Assembly (NCBI GenBank): GCA_963713445.1
Contig: CAVQMB010000015.1
Location: 66,743-130,742, forward strand
Origin: CAVQMB01 sp963713445
Lineage (GTDB): Bacteria > Pseudomonadota > Gammaproteobacteria > Competibacterales > Competibacteraceae
Reading direction: 5' to 3'
DNA: 64,000 bases
The translations under genes and the position numbers were made by a program. Below, piece after piece: positions 52,963-62,602 of this stretch (positions within the stretch are counted from its first letter, which is position 1; each line of letters starts with the position of its first letter). The notes under the pieces were generated by a model that was given only the letters and a program-made list of their open reading frames with translations, had not been told where the DNA came from and did no database searches.

Positions 52963-53049
52963 TCGCCTGACCGCTGCAGTCGTCAGCGTAGTGCGAGGTT
53001 TTTGCCGGCTTTTCCCGCGTTCCCGTTAATATCCGCCGTGCATAAACGA

Positions 53050-53076
53050 CAGAACCCCGCACGTGGCGGGGTTCTG
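53050..53076 (-). terminator. Intrinsic terminator after the cold-shock gene
   Basis: A perfect 11-bp stem (CAGAACCCCGC with GCGGGGTTCTG) around a 5-nt loop, 45 bp downstream of the csp stop. On the minus strand it is followed by TCGTTTA, a modest T-rich tail. It may act in both directions and also end the diguanylate cyclase transcript. Confidence 0.7.
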
Positions 53077-53121
53077 GCTGACAGGAGGTTTATACCCTCC
53101 CGCGTTCGACAGCGCGCGTGG

Positions 53122-53325
53122 TCAGACGGCGCTGACGTTCGCCGCGGCCGGACCTTTCGGCGTATTCTGGGTGTCGAACTGTACTCGCTGACCCTCGGCA
53201 AGGCTCTTGAAGCCAGTGCCGTTGACGGCCGAGTGGTGTACAAAAACGTCTTTCGAACCGTCCTCAGGCGAAATGAAGCCGAAGCCCTTGGTATCGTCAA
53301 ACCATTTTACGGTGCCGTACATCAT
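53122..53325 (-). CDS. CspA-family cold-shock protein
   Basis: 67 residues: a single cold-shock domain. TVKWFDDTKGFGFISPEDGSKDVFVHHSAV contains RNP1 (KGFGFI) and RNP2 (VFVHHS). It is a nucleic-acid chaperone that melts RNA structure. The 182-bp region upstream, to the ppiC stop, has no gene and probably includes a leader. Confidence 0.95.
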   Translation of the reverse strand: MMYGTVKWFDDTKGFGFISPEDGSKDVFVHHSAVNGTGFKSLAEGQRVQFDTQNTPKGPAAANVSAV

Positions 53326-53507
53326 GATTCAGTGTTCCTCAGAACATAAATTAACTACTCAGGGTTTAGTGCAGCTAGATCTGAAGAACGATCGGAAGTA
53401 TTGCCAAGGTAGGACGACTGCCGGAAGTACTAGCGAGAAGTAGACTGCAATGCCACGATACTCTATTTTTGAGGCATATGCTAGTGGCTTTTGAGCAACT
53501 GGGGTTG

Positions 53508-54275
53508 TTACTGCATCAGCGGTGATTCCGCAGCCTCAAGCTTGATTCCGCGTATCCTGGCGCCGGCGGCGAGCATGCGCAGATATTGGCTGAAGGCCCG
53601 CTGGCGGGCCGTCTCGATAAGATACGCTGCAATCTGTTCATGGACCGCCTCGAAGGGCAGCGGGGTGCCGCTTAGCCGCTGCAGAACCTCTACCACATGC
53701 CAGCCGTAGCGCGTTTCCACGGGCCGCTCGGCGAGTCCTGCTGGCAATCTCATTACGGTCGCCTCGAATTCGGGCACTGTCTGGTGCCGCACCAGCTGGC
53801 CAAGGTAGCCACCCTGCTCCCTGGACGGGCAGACTGAGTGGACAGCAGCCAGCTGCGGAAAGGTTTCCGGTTGCGCCTGGAGTTTGGCAATGAGCGTCTC
53901 AGCGAGTGCCCGCTGGCGGTCACGCGTCTCCAAATCGTCCGGCGCCGCAGCCAGCAGAATGTGACGTACCTCGATGAGGTCGTCACTGCGGAATTGGGCG
54001 CGGTTCTTATCGAAATATTCCCGGCAGGCGGCGGCATCTACTGCCGGCAGCTTCACGTCCATGTCGATCAACCGATCGATCGCGGCATCGGTAGTGGCGT
54101 CGTCCGTGGGCGTCAGCAACCCGGTCTCGATTGCCCGCTGGCGCAGCAGTTCTCGTACCGTGAGGGCTAACGCCGCCTGCTGTTGACGCTCGCCAATCGA
54201 ACCGCCTGTGTAATTGGCTGATTCGCGGTTGATCGCCTGGGCGGGAATTTCGGTGCCGTTGACGGATATGGTCAT
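53508..54275 (-). CDS. Parvulin-type peptidyl-prolyl isomerase of the nar operon
   Basis: 255 residues. The C-terminal two thirds is a PpiC rotamase domain: EVRHILLAAAPDD, FPQLAAVHSVCPSREQGGYLGQLVRHQTVPEFEATVM, ETRYGWHVVEV. The N-terminal 85 residues are helical, similar to NifM-type partners. No signal peptide, so it is cytoplasmic. It lies 15 bp after narI, the position a PpiC gene occupies in several pseudomonad nar operons, where it is thought to help nitrate reductase maturation. Confidence 0.88.
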   Translation of the reverse strand: MTISVNGTEIPAQAINRESANYTGGSIGERQQQAALALTVRELLRQRAIETGLLTPTDDATTDAAIDRLIDMDVKLPAVDAAACREYFDKNRAQFRSDDLIEVRHILLAAAPDDLETRDRQRALAETLIAKLQAQPETFPQLAAVHSVCPSREQGGYLGQLVRHQTVPEFEATVMRLPAGLAERPVETRYGWHVVEVLQRLSGTPLPFEAVHEQIAAYLIETARQRAFSQYLRMLAAGARIRGIKLEAAESPLMQ

Positions 54276-54290
54276 GTCGACCGACCTCCC

Positions 54291-54977
54291 TCAGCCCTGA
54301 CGCTGACGAACGATCTGGTAGCGGCGTCCCAGGTACCACACCGGAGTGCTCCAGATATGAACCAGGCGGGTGAACGGGAATACCAGGAACACGGTTAGCC
54401 CCAGGAATAAGTGGATCTTGTAGATCCAGGGTACATGAGCCACGTAGGCCGCCGCGCCGGGCCGGAAGGTAACGATGTGCTGGGCCCAGTCGGCCAGCAG
54501 CAGCATCTCGGTACCGTTCAGGTGCATGGCCGAAACCGGAATGGTAAACAATCCCAGGATCAACTGGACGTACAGCAGTAACAAAATGAAGATGTCCATG
54601 CCCGAACTCTGGGCGCGCACCCGCGGGTGGGTCAGCCGGCGCTGGATGAGCAGGCCGCCGCCGATCAGGATCATGATCCCGAATACGCCGCCGGCGGTCA
54701 TTGCCAGTAATTGCTTGCCGGTCACCGTCAGACCCAGGTACGGATACATCCAATGCGGTAGCAGTAGGCCGATCAGATGACCGAAGAAGAGCAGGATGAT
54801 GCCGACATGGAACAGGTTGCTGCCCCAACGAAAGCGTGGGCTGGTATCGAGAATCTGGCTCGAGCTGGTTTTCCACGTGTACTGGCTCATATCGAACCGG
54901 ACCAGGCTGCCGGTTATAAACACGGTTCCGGCAATGTATGGGTAGTAACCGAACAGGAGATTGTTGAAAAAATCCAT
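54291..54977 (-). CDS. narI: Respiratory nitrate reductase gamma subunit
   Basis: 228 residues with five hydrophobic helices. It includes LFGYYPYIAGTVFITGSLVR, GIILLFFGHLIGLLLPHW and the C-terminal IYKIHLFLGLTVFLVFPFTRLVHIWS. The last two segments carry the haem-ligating histidine pairs. It transfers electrons from quinol to NarH through two b haems. The ATG at 54977 follows AGGAG; a longer in-frame start would overlap narJ. Confidence 0.95.
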   Translation of the reverse strand: MDFFNNLLFGYYPYIAGTVFITGSLVRFDMSQYTWKTSSSQILDTSPRFRWGSNLFHVGIILLFFGHLIGLLLPHWMYPYLGLTVTGKQLLAMTAGGVFGIMILIGGGLLIQRRLTHPRVRAQSSGMDIFILLLLYVQLILGLFTIPVSAMHLNGTEMLLLADWAQHIVTFRPGAAAYVAHVPWIYKIHLFLGLTVFLVFPFTRLVHIWSTPVWYLGRRYQIVRQRQG

Positions 54978-54988
54978 AGCTGCGGCTC

Positions 54989-55693
54989 CTAGACCGGTAT
55001 TCCTGTGGAGGTCCTGCCTGGATGGCTGGGCCATGGCAGAGTCTCGCCACGGTCAGGCGCTGCGGTTGTGCAGCCGGTAACCCCGGGCCCGAAGGTGACC
55101 GGCGTTTCCATCCATACCCGGTCGAGCGCTTCGGGTGTGTCGTCGGGCGCTTCACCGGCAATCTGCCGATCGAGGGCGGCATCCTCCAGCTCGACATCGG
55201 CCAGCGCCAACAGTGGTTCCAGCAGCACGCAGTAGGGGCTGCCGTGCTCACGCAGGCGGGCGTGCAGCAGCGCCAGCAGCGGGCCAATGTCTTCCAGCCA
55301 GGCAACCGCCTGCTCGGCCGGCAGGGTCGAGCAGAATTCCAGGAACAGGGGCAGGTAGTCCGGCAGTTCAGATACGGTGATTTCAAGCCCTTGCGCCCAA
55401 TAAGCCTGCCGCAGGTCGACCATGGCCTGGCCGCGGTCGCGTGATTCGCCGTGGACGTGTTCGAACAGATACAGTGAACGCGACCGGCCGCGGTCGAAGG
55501 TATCGACGTACTCGGCCTGGCGTTCCAGTAAGTCACTCCCATGCAGCCGCTCTATGAAGGCGATCACCGCCGCGCGGGCGCGTCCGCCAAGCATGCCGTC
55601 CTGATCAAGGACGGTGATGAGTTCAGCTGCGTTGGTCTGGATCGGCTCATCCGGGTAATGCAGCAAGGCTGCAATGATTTTCAGCGTCACCAT
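54989..55693 (-). CDS. narJ: Nitrate reductase molybdenum cofactor assembly chaperone
   Basis: 234 residues of the TorD-like helical chaperone family: LKIIAALLHYPDEPIQ, YVDTFDRGRSRSLYLFEHVHGESRDRGQAMVDL and ELPDYLPLFLEFC. It holds apo-NarGH for cofactor insertion and is not part of the mature enzyme. Its ATG lies 1 bp inside the 3' boundary of narH, and narI starts 12 bp after its end. Confidence 0.95.
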   Translation of the reverse strand: MVTLKIIAALLHYPDEPIQTNAAELITVLDQDGMLGGRARAAVIAFIERLHGSDLLERQAEYVDTFDRGRSRSLYLFEHVHGESRDRGQAMVDLRQAYWAQGLEITVSELPDYLPLFLEFCSTLPAEQAVAWLEDIGPLLALLHARLREHGSPYCVLLEPLLALADVELEDAALDRQIAGEAPDDTPEALDRVWMETPVTFGPGVTGCTTAAPDRGETLPWPSHPGRTSTGIPV

Positions 55694-55695
55694 GG

Positions 55696-57261
55696 TCAGG
55701 ATACCTTCTTGGCTCGTGCCAGCACGTCCTCGCGCGACGGGAACTGGCGTTTGCGCGGATTCTTGGAACCGAACAGGTTGGGCCGGGTGACACCGCTGGT
55801 GTTGCAGCCGTCGCCGAAGCTGAAACCGCAGCCACTGCGTTCACCCCACGGATCGTTGGTGGACAGCTCGCGGTGGTTGGTCGGGATCACAAAACGATCC
55901 TCGTAATTGGCGATCGCCATCACCCGGTACATGTCCTCGACCTGCTGCTCGCTCAGACCCACCGCCTCCAACACATCGTGGTCGGTAACACCGTCGACCG
56001 TTTGGCGGCGCTTATAGGCCCGCATCGCCAGCATCCGCTCGAGCGCCCGTGCGACCGGGCGCTCGTCGCCTGCCGTCAGCAGGTTGGCCAGGTACTTGAG
56101 CGGGATGCGCAGCGACTTGATCGCCGGAATCAACCCATCCAGATCGATCCGGCCGGCATCCGCCGCTGATTGGATGGGTGACAGTGGTGGGATGTACCAG
56201 ACCATCGGCAGGGTGCGGTACTCGGGGTGCAGTGGGAACGCGACCCGCCAGTCCAGTGCCATCTTGTACACCGGCGATTTCTTGGCCAGCTCCAGCCATG
56301 AGTCCGGCACGCCGTCCTTGCGGGCCTGGGCGATGACCGCCGGGTCATTGGGATCCAGGAACACCCTCAGCTGGGCCTGGTAGAGATCCTGCTCCGAGGC
56401 CACAGCGGCCGCTTCGTGAATGGCATCGGCATCGTATAGGATCACACCCAGATAGCGGATGCGGCCGACACAGGTTTCCGAGCAGACGGTCGGCAGTCCG
56501 GCCTCGATGCGGGGGTAGCAGAATGTGCACTTTTCCGACTTGCCGGATTGCCAGTTGTAATAGATTTTCTTGTACGGGCAGCCGGAGATGCACATCCGCC
56601 AGCCACGGCACTTGTCCTGGTCGATCAGGACGATGCCGTCTTCCTCGCGCTTGTAGATCGCGCCGCTCGGGCAACTGGCGACGCAGGTCGGGTTGAGACA
56701 GTGCTCGCACAGTCGCGGCAGGTACATCATGAAGGTGTGCTCGAACTGGCCGTAGATCTCCTTTTGCACATTCTGGAAGTTGACGTCCCGGGCGCGCTTG
56801 GCGAATTCACCGCCGAGAATCTCTTCCCAGTTGGGGCCCCACTCGATCTTGTCCATGGGGCGGCCGGTAATCGCTGAGTATGGTTTGGCAGTTGGCTGGG
56901 CTTTGGATTCGGGGGCGGTGTGCAGCCGCTGATAATCGAAGTTGAAGGGCTCGTAATAGTCGTCAATGGCCGGCAGGTCGGGGTTGGCAAACACATTGGC
57001 CAGCACCCGCCATTTGCCGCCTATGCGTGGCTTGATTTTGCCCTTACCATTGCCGCTGCGTTTCCAGCCGCCGTGCCACCGGTCCTGATTTTCCCATTCC
57101 TTGGGGTAGCCGATGCCGGGCTTGGTCTCGACATTGTTGAACCACGCGTATTCCATCCCTTCGCGCGAGGTCCAGACGTTCTTGCAGGTCACCGAGCAGG
57201 TGTGGCAGCCGATGCACTTGTCGAGGTTGAGGACTTTGCCGATCTGGGCGCGGACCTTCAT
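55696..57261 (-). CDS. narH: Respiratory nitrate reductase beta subunit (Fe-S)
   Basis: 521 residues. Four ferredoxin-type cysteine groups are visible: CIGCHTCSVTCKNVW, CEHCLNPTCVASCPSG, CRGWRMCISGCPYKK and CTFCYPRIEAGLPTVCSETC. The Trp in CRGW marks the 3Fe-4S cluster as in E. coli NarH. It conducts electrons between NarI haems and NarG. The ATG overlaps the narG stop (ATGA), the usual coupling in this operon. Confidence 0.97.
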   Translation of the reverse strand: MKVRAQIGKVLNLDKCIGCHTCSVTCKNVWTSREGMEYAWFNNVETKPGIGYPKEWENQDRWHGGWKRSGNGKGKIKPRIGGKWRVLANVFANPDLPAIDDYYEPFNFDYQRLHTAPESKAQPTAKPYSAITGRPMDKIEWGPNWEEILGGEFAKRARDVNFQNVQKEIYGQFEHTFMMYLPRLCEHCLNPTCVASCPSGAIYKREEDGIVLIDQDKCRGWRMCISGCPYKKIYYNWQSGKSEKCTFCYPRIEAGLPTVCSETCVGRIRYLGVILYDADAIHEAAAVASEQDLYQAQLRVFLDPNDPAVIAQARKDGVPDSWLELAKKSPVYKMALDWRVAFPLHPEYRTLPMVWYIPPLSPIQSAADAGRIDLDGLIPAIKSLRIPLKYLANLLTAGDERPVARALERMLAMRAYKRRQTVDGVTDHDVLEAVGLSEQQVEDMYRVMAIANYEDRFVIPTNHRELSTNDPWGERSGCGFSFGDGCNTSGVTRPNLFGSKNPRKRQFPSREDVLARAKKVS

Positions 57262-60200
57262 CGCGTGTACTCCTGTTCCAGAATGCTGGCGTCGTCGCCT
57301 TCCAGCCAGTCGACCTTCGCCATCTTGCGCACGACCACGAATTCGTCGCGGTTCGAACCCACGGTGCCGTAGTAGTTGAAACCATAGCTCTGCTGGGCAT
57401 AGCCGCCGATCATGTGGGTCGGCTTGAGCACCGTACGGGTTACCGAGTTGTGGATGCCACCGCGGTTGCCGGTGATTTCTGAACCCGGCGTGTTAACAAT
57501 GCGTTCCTGGGCGTGATACATCATTGCCGTGCCCTCGCGCACGCGCTGGGATACCACCGCCCGCGCCACCACGGCCCCGTTGACATTGAAGACCTCGATC
57601 CAGTCGTTGTCCTCGATTCCCGTCCGGTTGGCGTCGACTTCGGAGATCCACACGATCGGGCCGCCGCGCGACAAGGTCAGCATTAGCAGGTTATCGCTGT
57701 AGGTGCTGTGGATGCCCCACTTCTGGTGCGGCGTGAGCCAGTTCAGGACGATCTCGGGATTGCCATTGGGCCGGCTGTTCAGTAGCGGGTTCCAGGTCTT
57801 GGTATTGACCGGCGGCCGGTACGAAGTGAAGCCCTCACCGAACGCCCGCATCCAGGGGTGGTCCTGATAAAGTTGCTGGCGCCCGGTCAGAGTCCGCCAT
57901 GGGATCAGTTCGTGGACATTGGTCCAGCCGGCGTTATAGCAGACCTGTTCGGATTCGATGCCGGACCAGGTCGGCGAGCTGATGATCTTGCGCGGCTGGG
58001 CCTGGATATCACGGAAACGTATCTTCTCATCCTGCTTGTGCCGGGCCAGATGAGCGTGCTCGCGGCCGGTAATTTTACCCAGGGCCTCCCAGGCCTTGAC
58101 TGCGACCTCGCCATTGGTTTCCGGAGCCAGCGACATGATCGCCTCGGCGGCGTCTATGGCGGTCTCCAGCTTGGGCCGGTCCTTGTTGGCGGCAGTGCCA
58201 GAGTGCTTGCCGTTGAGGGCGCTGAGGTATTCGATTTCGTGTTCGGTATTCCAGCTGATACCTTTGCCGCCATTGCCCAGTTTGTCGAGCAGCGGCCCGA
58301 GCGAGGTGAAACGATCGTAGGTCGCCGGGTAATCGCGCTCGACCAGGAGCATGTTGGGCATGGTTTTACCGGGAACGGGCTCACAGCCGCCTTTGTGCCA
58401 CTCCTGGACGGCAAACGGCTGGCCTAACTCGGCCGGGGTGTCATGCAGCAGCGGCAGGGTGACCAAGTCCTGCTCCACACCCAGGTGACCGGTGGCGAGT
58501 TCCGAAAAGCTGCGCGCGATACCCTTGAAAATATCCCAGTCCGAACGCGATTCCCAGGCCGGATTCACCGCCTCCGAAAGCGGATGGATAAACGGGTGCA
58601 TGTCGGAGGTGTTGAGGTCGTCTTTCTCGTACCAGGTGGCAGTGGGTAGCACGACGTCGGAGTACAGGCAGGTCGTGGACATGCGGAAATCCAGCGTCAC
58701 CAGCAGATCCAGCTTGCCGCGTGGCGCTTCCTCATGCCAGACCACTTCGTGAGCGTCCTGGGTACCTTCCTCTCCCAGGTCCTTGCCCTGGACGCCGTCG
58801 TCGGTGCCCAGCAGATGTTTGAGAAAGTATTCATGGCCCTTGCCACTGGAGCCCAGCAGGTTGGAGCGCCAGACGAACATGTTGCGCGGAAAGTTGGCGG
58901 GGTCGTCGGGGTCCTCACAGGCCATGCGAAGCTGGCGGGTCCTGAGTTGGTCGACCACGTAAGTCTTGGCGTCCTGGCCGGCGGCCTGGGCTTCGTTGAC
59001 CAGTGTCAGAGGGTTACGTGCCAGTTGCGGCGCTGACGGTAGCCAGCCCATGCGCTCGGCGCGCACGTTGTAGTCAATGAGGCTGCCATTCCAGTCCTTG
59101 GGATCGGCCAGCGGTGACAGGATTTCGCTGACCTCCAGCTTCTCATAGCGCCACTGGTCGGTGTGGGCGTAAAAGAATGAGGTTCCGTTCATGTGTCGTG
59201 GTGGCCGCACCCAGTCCAGGCCGAAGGCCACTGGCAGCCAGCCGGTTTGGGGCCGTAGCTTTTCCTGGCCGACGTAGTGCGCCCAGCCGCCACCGCTTTG
59301 GCCCACGCAGCCGCACAGAATCAATAGGTTGATCAGGCCACGGTAGTTCATGTCCATGTGGTACCAGTGGTTGAGACCGGCACCGACGATGATCATGGAG
59401 CGCCCGTGGGTCTTGGCGGCGTTGGTGGCGAACTCGCGCGCCACGCGGATCACCTGTTCGGGTCTGACACTGGTGATCGGTTCCTGCCAGGCCGGGGTGT
59501 AGGGGGCGTGGTCGTCATAGGACTTGGCCGTGGCGGTGTCGCCCAGGCCCCGGTCGATACCGTAATGCGCCACCATCAGGTCGAACACGGTGGCGGTCAG
59601 GACCTCACGGCCGTCGGCAAGCTTAAGACGTTTGACTGGCACCTTGCGTTGGAGAATTTCGTCATGCTTGGAGTGGTTGAAAAACTCGTGCTCGACACCA
59701 CCGAAGTAGGGAAACGCCACGTCCGCGACCTCATCGTGGCGCTGGTGCAGGCTTAAGGCCAGCGTGACATCGCTGTTGCCGCTGGCGTCTTTCGACTCCA
59801 GGTTCCAGCGGCCGCTGTCGTCCCAGCGGAAGCCGATCGAGCCCTGCGGTACCACCAGCTCGCCGCTGGCCTCGTCATAGGCGACCGTTTTCCAGTCGGC
59901 GTGCTGACGCTGGCCCAGGGCCTGATCGAAGTCACTGGTACGCAGGAACCGGCCTGGGGCCAGACCCTTGCCGGTGTCCTGCAGCTCCACCAGCATCGGC
60001 AGATCGGTATAGCGCCGGCAGTAATCCTGGAAATACGGATCCGGGTTGTCGAGGTGGAATTCTTTGAGGATGACATGGCCCATGGCCATGGCCAGCGCCG
60101 CGTCAGTACCCTGCTTGGGCGCCAGCCATAGATCGGCGAACTTGGTTGCCTCGGCGTAATCCGGCGAGCAGACTACGATCTGGGTACCGTTGTAACGCGC

Positions 60201-61010
60201 CTCGGTCATGAAATGGGCATCCGGGGTGCGAGTCTGCGGTACGTTGGAACCCCACATGATGATGAACTTGGCGTTGTACCAGTCGGCCGATTCCGGCACA
60301 TCGGTCTGTTCGCCCCAGGTCATTGGCGAGCTGGGCGGCAGGTCGCAGTACCAGTCGTAGAACGAAAGGCAGACGCCGCCGATCAGCGACAGGTAGCGAC
60401 TGCCGGCGGCATACGAAACCATCGACATGGCAGGGATCGGTGAGAAGCCGATCACCCGATCGGGTCCGTACTGCCTGATGGTGTAGATGTTGGCTGCCGC
60501 GATCAGCTCATTGACTTCGTCCCAGGTCGAACGCACCAGTCCGCCGAGGCCACGCTTGGCCTTGTAGTCGCCGGCTTTGGCCGGATCCTCGACGATCGAG
60601 GCCCAGGCCTCCACCGGGTCGGCGTGCTGCGCCTTCGCGGCGCGCCAGAGCCGCAGCAGGCGGCCCCGAATCATCGGGTATTTGAGCCGGTTGGCGCTAT
60701 AGATGTACCACGAATAACTGGCGCCACGCGGGCAGCCGCGTGGTTCGTGATTGGGCAGATCCGGTCGGGTACGCGGATAATCGGTCTGCTGGGTTTCCCA
60801 GGTGACCAGGCCGTCCTTGACATAAATCTTCCAGCTGCAGGCGCCGGTGCAGTTTACCCCGTGGGTGGAACGCACGATCTTGTCGTGCTGCCAGCGCTGA
60901 CGGTAGGACTTTTCCCAGGACCGGTCTTCCAGGGTGGTTTGCCCGTGACCGTCGGCAAAGTGATCATGCACTTTGCGGAAGAACATCATGCGGTCGAGGA
61001 AATGACTCAT
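57258..61010 (-). CDS. narG: Respiratory nitrate reductase alpha subunit (molybdoenzyme)
   Basis: 1250 residues, the expected size. Ligands of the FS0 4Fe-4S cluster are His50, Cys54, Cys58 (HGVNCTGAC) and Cys93 (RGCPRGAS). The YCDLPPSSPMTWGEQTDVPESADWY stretch supplies the molybdenum Asp. It reduces nitrate to nitrite on the cytoplasmic side. The ATG at 61010 follows GGAGGT; the open frame upstream to 61376 is non-homologous leader. There is no narK upstream, and the narXL sensor is not in the window. Confidence 0.97.
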   Translation of the reverse strand: MSHFLDRMMFFRKVHDHFADGHGQTTLEDRSWEKSYRQRWQHDKIVRSTHGVNCTGACSWKIYVKDGLVTWETQQTDYPRTRPDLPNHEPRGCPRGASYSWYIYSANRLKYPMIRGRLLRLWRAAKAQHADPVEAWASIVEDPAKAGDYKAKRGLGGLVRSTWDEVNELIAAANIYTIRQYGPDRVIGFSPIPAMSMVSYAAGSRYLSLIGGVCLSFYDWYCDLPPSSPMTWGEQTDVPESADWYNAKFIIMWGSNVPQTRTPDAHFMTEARYNGTQIVVCSPDYAEATKFADLWLAPKQGTDAALAMAMGHVILKEFHLDNPDPYFQDYCRRYTDLPMLVELQDTGKGLAPGRFLRTSDFDQALGQRQHADWKTVAYDEASGELVVPQGSIGFRWDDSGRWNLESKDASGNSDVTLALSLHQRHDEVADVAFPYFGGVEHEFFNHSKHDEILQRKVPVKRLKLADGREVLTATVFDLMVAHYGIDRGLGDTATAKSYDDHAPYTPAWQEPITSVRPEQVIRVAREFATNAAKTHGRSMIIVGAGLNHWYHMDMNYRGLINLLILCGCVGQSGGGWAHYVGQEKLRPQTGWLPVAFGLDWVRPPRHMNGTSFFYAHTDQWRYEKLEVSEILSPLADPKDWNGSLIDYNVRAERMGWLPSAPQLARNPLTLVNEAQAAGQDAKTYVVDQLRTRQLRMACEDPDDPANFPRNMFVWRSNLLGSSGKGHEYFLKHLLGTDDGVQGKDLGEEGTQDAHEVVWHEEAPRGKLDLLVTLDFRMSTTCLYSDVVLPTATWYEKDDLNTSDMHPFIHPLSEAVNPAWESRSDWDIFKGIARSFSELATGHLGVEQDLVTLPLLHDTPAELGQPFAVQEWHKGGCEPVPGKTMPNMLLVERDYPATYDRFTSLGPLLDKLGNGGKGISWNTEHEIEYLSALNGKHSGTAANKDRPKLETAIDAAEAIMSLAPETNGEVAVKAWEALGKITGREHAHLARHKQDEKIRFRDIQAQPRKIISSPTWSGIESEQVCYNAGWTNVHELIPWRTLTGRQQLYQDHPWMRAFGEGFTSYRPPVNTKTWNPLLNSRPNGNPEIVLNWLTPHQKWGIHSTYSDNLLMLTLSRGGPIVWISEVDANRTGIEDNDWIEVFNVNGAVVARAVVSQRVREGTAMMYHAQERIVNTPGSEITGNRGGIHNSVTRTVLKPTHMIGGYAQQSYGFNYYGTVGSNRDEFVVVRKMAKVDWLEGDDASILEQEYTR

Positions 61011-61270
61011 AAGGTTACCTCCGCTTGGCTTGACGGTGACACCTGACGCCATCGGGCAAGGCACTCTCGCAGGCAGAAGCGGACTCGCCGGGTTATGGCA
61101 GCCAGCTTCACTAAGCGGATTGCGGCTGGGTCCCGCAATCCGCTTGCGCACAGCGGCAGTGAGGAACGTGGAACTGCTGCTGCGGCTAACGGCATCCTCA
61201 TCGCCATGATCGAGTTCTCCTGCGAGCTTCCGGCGGCTGATGCCGGGTGGATCGGTTTCGGTTTGGCTGC

Positions 61271-61312
61271 AGTCTAGATGCTCGCCGACGATAGCGAATT
61301 GACATATGTCAA
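61271..61312 (-). promoter_or_regulatory. FNR/DNR-type promoter of narGHJI
   Basis: TTGACATATGTCAA (61299-61312) is a perfect palindrome of the TTGAC-N4-GTCAA type. On the minus strand TAGACT (61276-61271) begins after exactly 22 bp, the class II arrangement. Transcription would start near 61264, leaving an unusually long leader of about 254 nt before the narG ATG. The leader contains no supportable ORF. Confidence 0.7.
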
Positions 61313-61475
61313 ATGGTGTCGGGCGTGCCTTTGACGGCAGGTTTGACCTGGTCGCAGTGCCGGTCAGGGCGTGCAACTGCTTCGCGATGGCAAGTCGATG
61401 CCCTGTTCTACAGCGTGGGTCTGGTCTCCAGTGCCATTACCGAAGCTGCCCGGACAGTGCCCACGGACCTGGTGT

Positions 61476-61915
61476 CGCCAGATCCAGGGTGCGATCCATC
61501 TGGCTTTCGGCTTTGCGATCACCTTTCCGGCCTATCCGGTAGAATCGCCGGTCCAGCCAGCATATCCCCTGGTGCGACTGGCTGCTGTTCATCGCCGGTA
61601 CCGCGACATGCTTGTGCATCGACCGCCAATGTGGTCACCGCGGGGGTTTTTGCCACCCCGTCGATGAAGAAGTTCGGTTATACGGCAGTCAAAGCCGGCG
61701 CAACCGAGGTGGCGGCTTCGGTCAACGGCCAGCTGATGCCGCCGATCATGGGCGCAGCGGCTTTCATCCTGGCCAGTTCTTCAGCAATGATTCTCGGTAT
61801 GGGCCTGCCGACTACCGCCAACGCTGCTGGCGTATTTCATGCATCGGTACCGGTCAGGATCGGTCCTGGCAGCATGATCGGCTGCGGTTGCGCGTGCCAG
61901 GGTATTGCATGGTGA
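61476..61915 (+). pseudogene. Decayed TRAP transporter fused (4TM/12TM) permease
   Basis: Recognisable permease pieces lie in all three plus-strand frames in order. IQGAIHLAFGFAITFPAYP (from 61476) is followed by WCDWLLFIAGTA in the next frame (from 61570). VVTAGVFATPSMKKFGY with VNGQLMPPIMGAAAF and ILGMGLPTTAN comes in the third (61628-61915). These match successive parts of TRAP fused permeases. At least two frameshifts and an internal deletion between AAAF and ILGMG are needed, so no functional protein is possible. The start is lost. Confidence 0.75.
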
Positions 61916-61963
61916 CGATGCTGCTGGCTATTCTGATCCTGCGATAAGCACGCAATAACGACA

Positions 61964-61998
61964 TCACAAAGGGCGGCTCGACAGCTGCCACTTTGTGA
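61964..61998. other. Hairpin between the TRAP and MFS remnants
   Basis: TCACAAAG-GGCGGC pairs with GCTGCC-A-CTTTGTGA (14 bp, one G-T pair, one bulged A) around a 6-nt loop. It lies 89 bp beyond the end of the minus-strand MFS frame. It could be a terminator for that transcript, though the tail after it (TGTCGTTATTG) is only partly T-rich. Confidence 0.45.
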
Positions 61999-62086
61999 CT
62001 ACTGGCCTGATGGATCCTAATGCGCAGGGAAGCGTACTTTGATGGCTGTTGCCGGGAACGGACGCGGTGCCCGGCTGCCGCCTGGG

Positions 62087-62602
62087 TTAATCCGTTACCG
62101 CGGCCACGCGGGATTCGGTCAGCCAGAAACTCAGGGCCAGCACCCCGAATCCGGCGCGTAGCATGGTGACGCCTGACCAGCCAGCGAGATTGAACAGATA
62201 GGCCGCGGCAGCGGAACCGGCAGCGCCACCGAAGAAGTCGCAGGTCATGTACGCGGTGGTGATACGGCTACGTGTCGCCGGCTGCAGACGATAAATCGCG
62301 CTCTGATTAAGAATCTGAGTGCCCTGAACCCCGAGATCCACTAATACCACGCCGAGGATAACGGCGGTGAGCGAATCGCTAAACAGACCCATCAGGACAA
62401 ACGCCGCAATACCCAGGGCGATGAAACTACCGGAGCCGGAGTGTCCGCGATCGTTGAGATGTCCTGTAAACGATGTACAGCCCGCGCCCGAAGCGCCCAA
62501 CAGACCGAGACTACCGATGATCGAATCGCTGTAGCCAAATGGCGGTCGTGCCAGCAGAAACGGCAGGCTGGTCCAAAGGGTGCTGAACGCGGCAAACGCC
62601 AT
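62087..62602 (-). pseudogene. C-terminal half of an MFS transporter (truncated)
   Basis: 171 residues with about six membrane segments: AFAAFSTLWTSLPFLLA, ILGVVLVDLGVQGTQILNQSAIYRLQPATRSRITTAYMTCDFFGGAAGS. This is the second half of an AraJ/YdhP-like major facilitator of about 400 residues. The first six helices are missing. The frame is open from the oxyR stop codon (62717) and, ahead of the first ATG, shows PRPYLSLYGA. That reads like linker sequence with a further small deletion. Function is unlikely. Confidence 0.75.

Noticed and set aside
53050..53076. CRISPR-like or mobile-element repeat
   Set aside because: A single perfect stem-loop in terminator position; no spaced repeats or second copy noticed.
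54007..55542. 511-codon minus-strand frame over narJ, narI and ppiC
   Set aside because: Same strand but wrong frame; the three overlapped genes are certain by homology.
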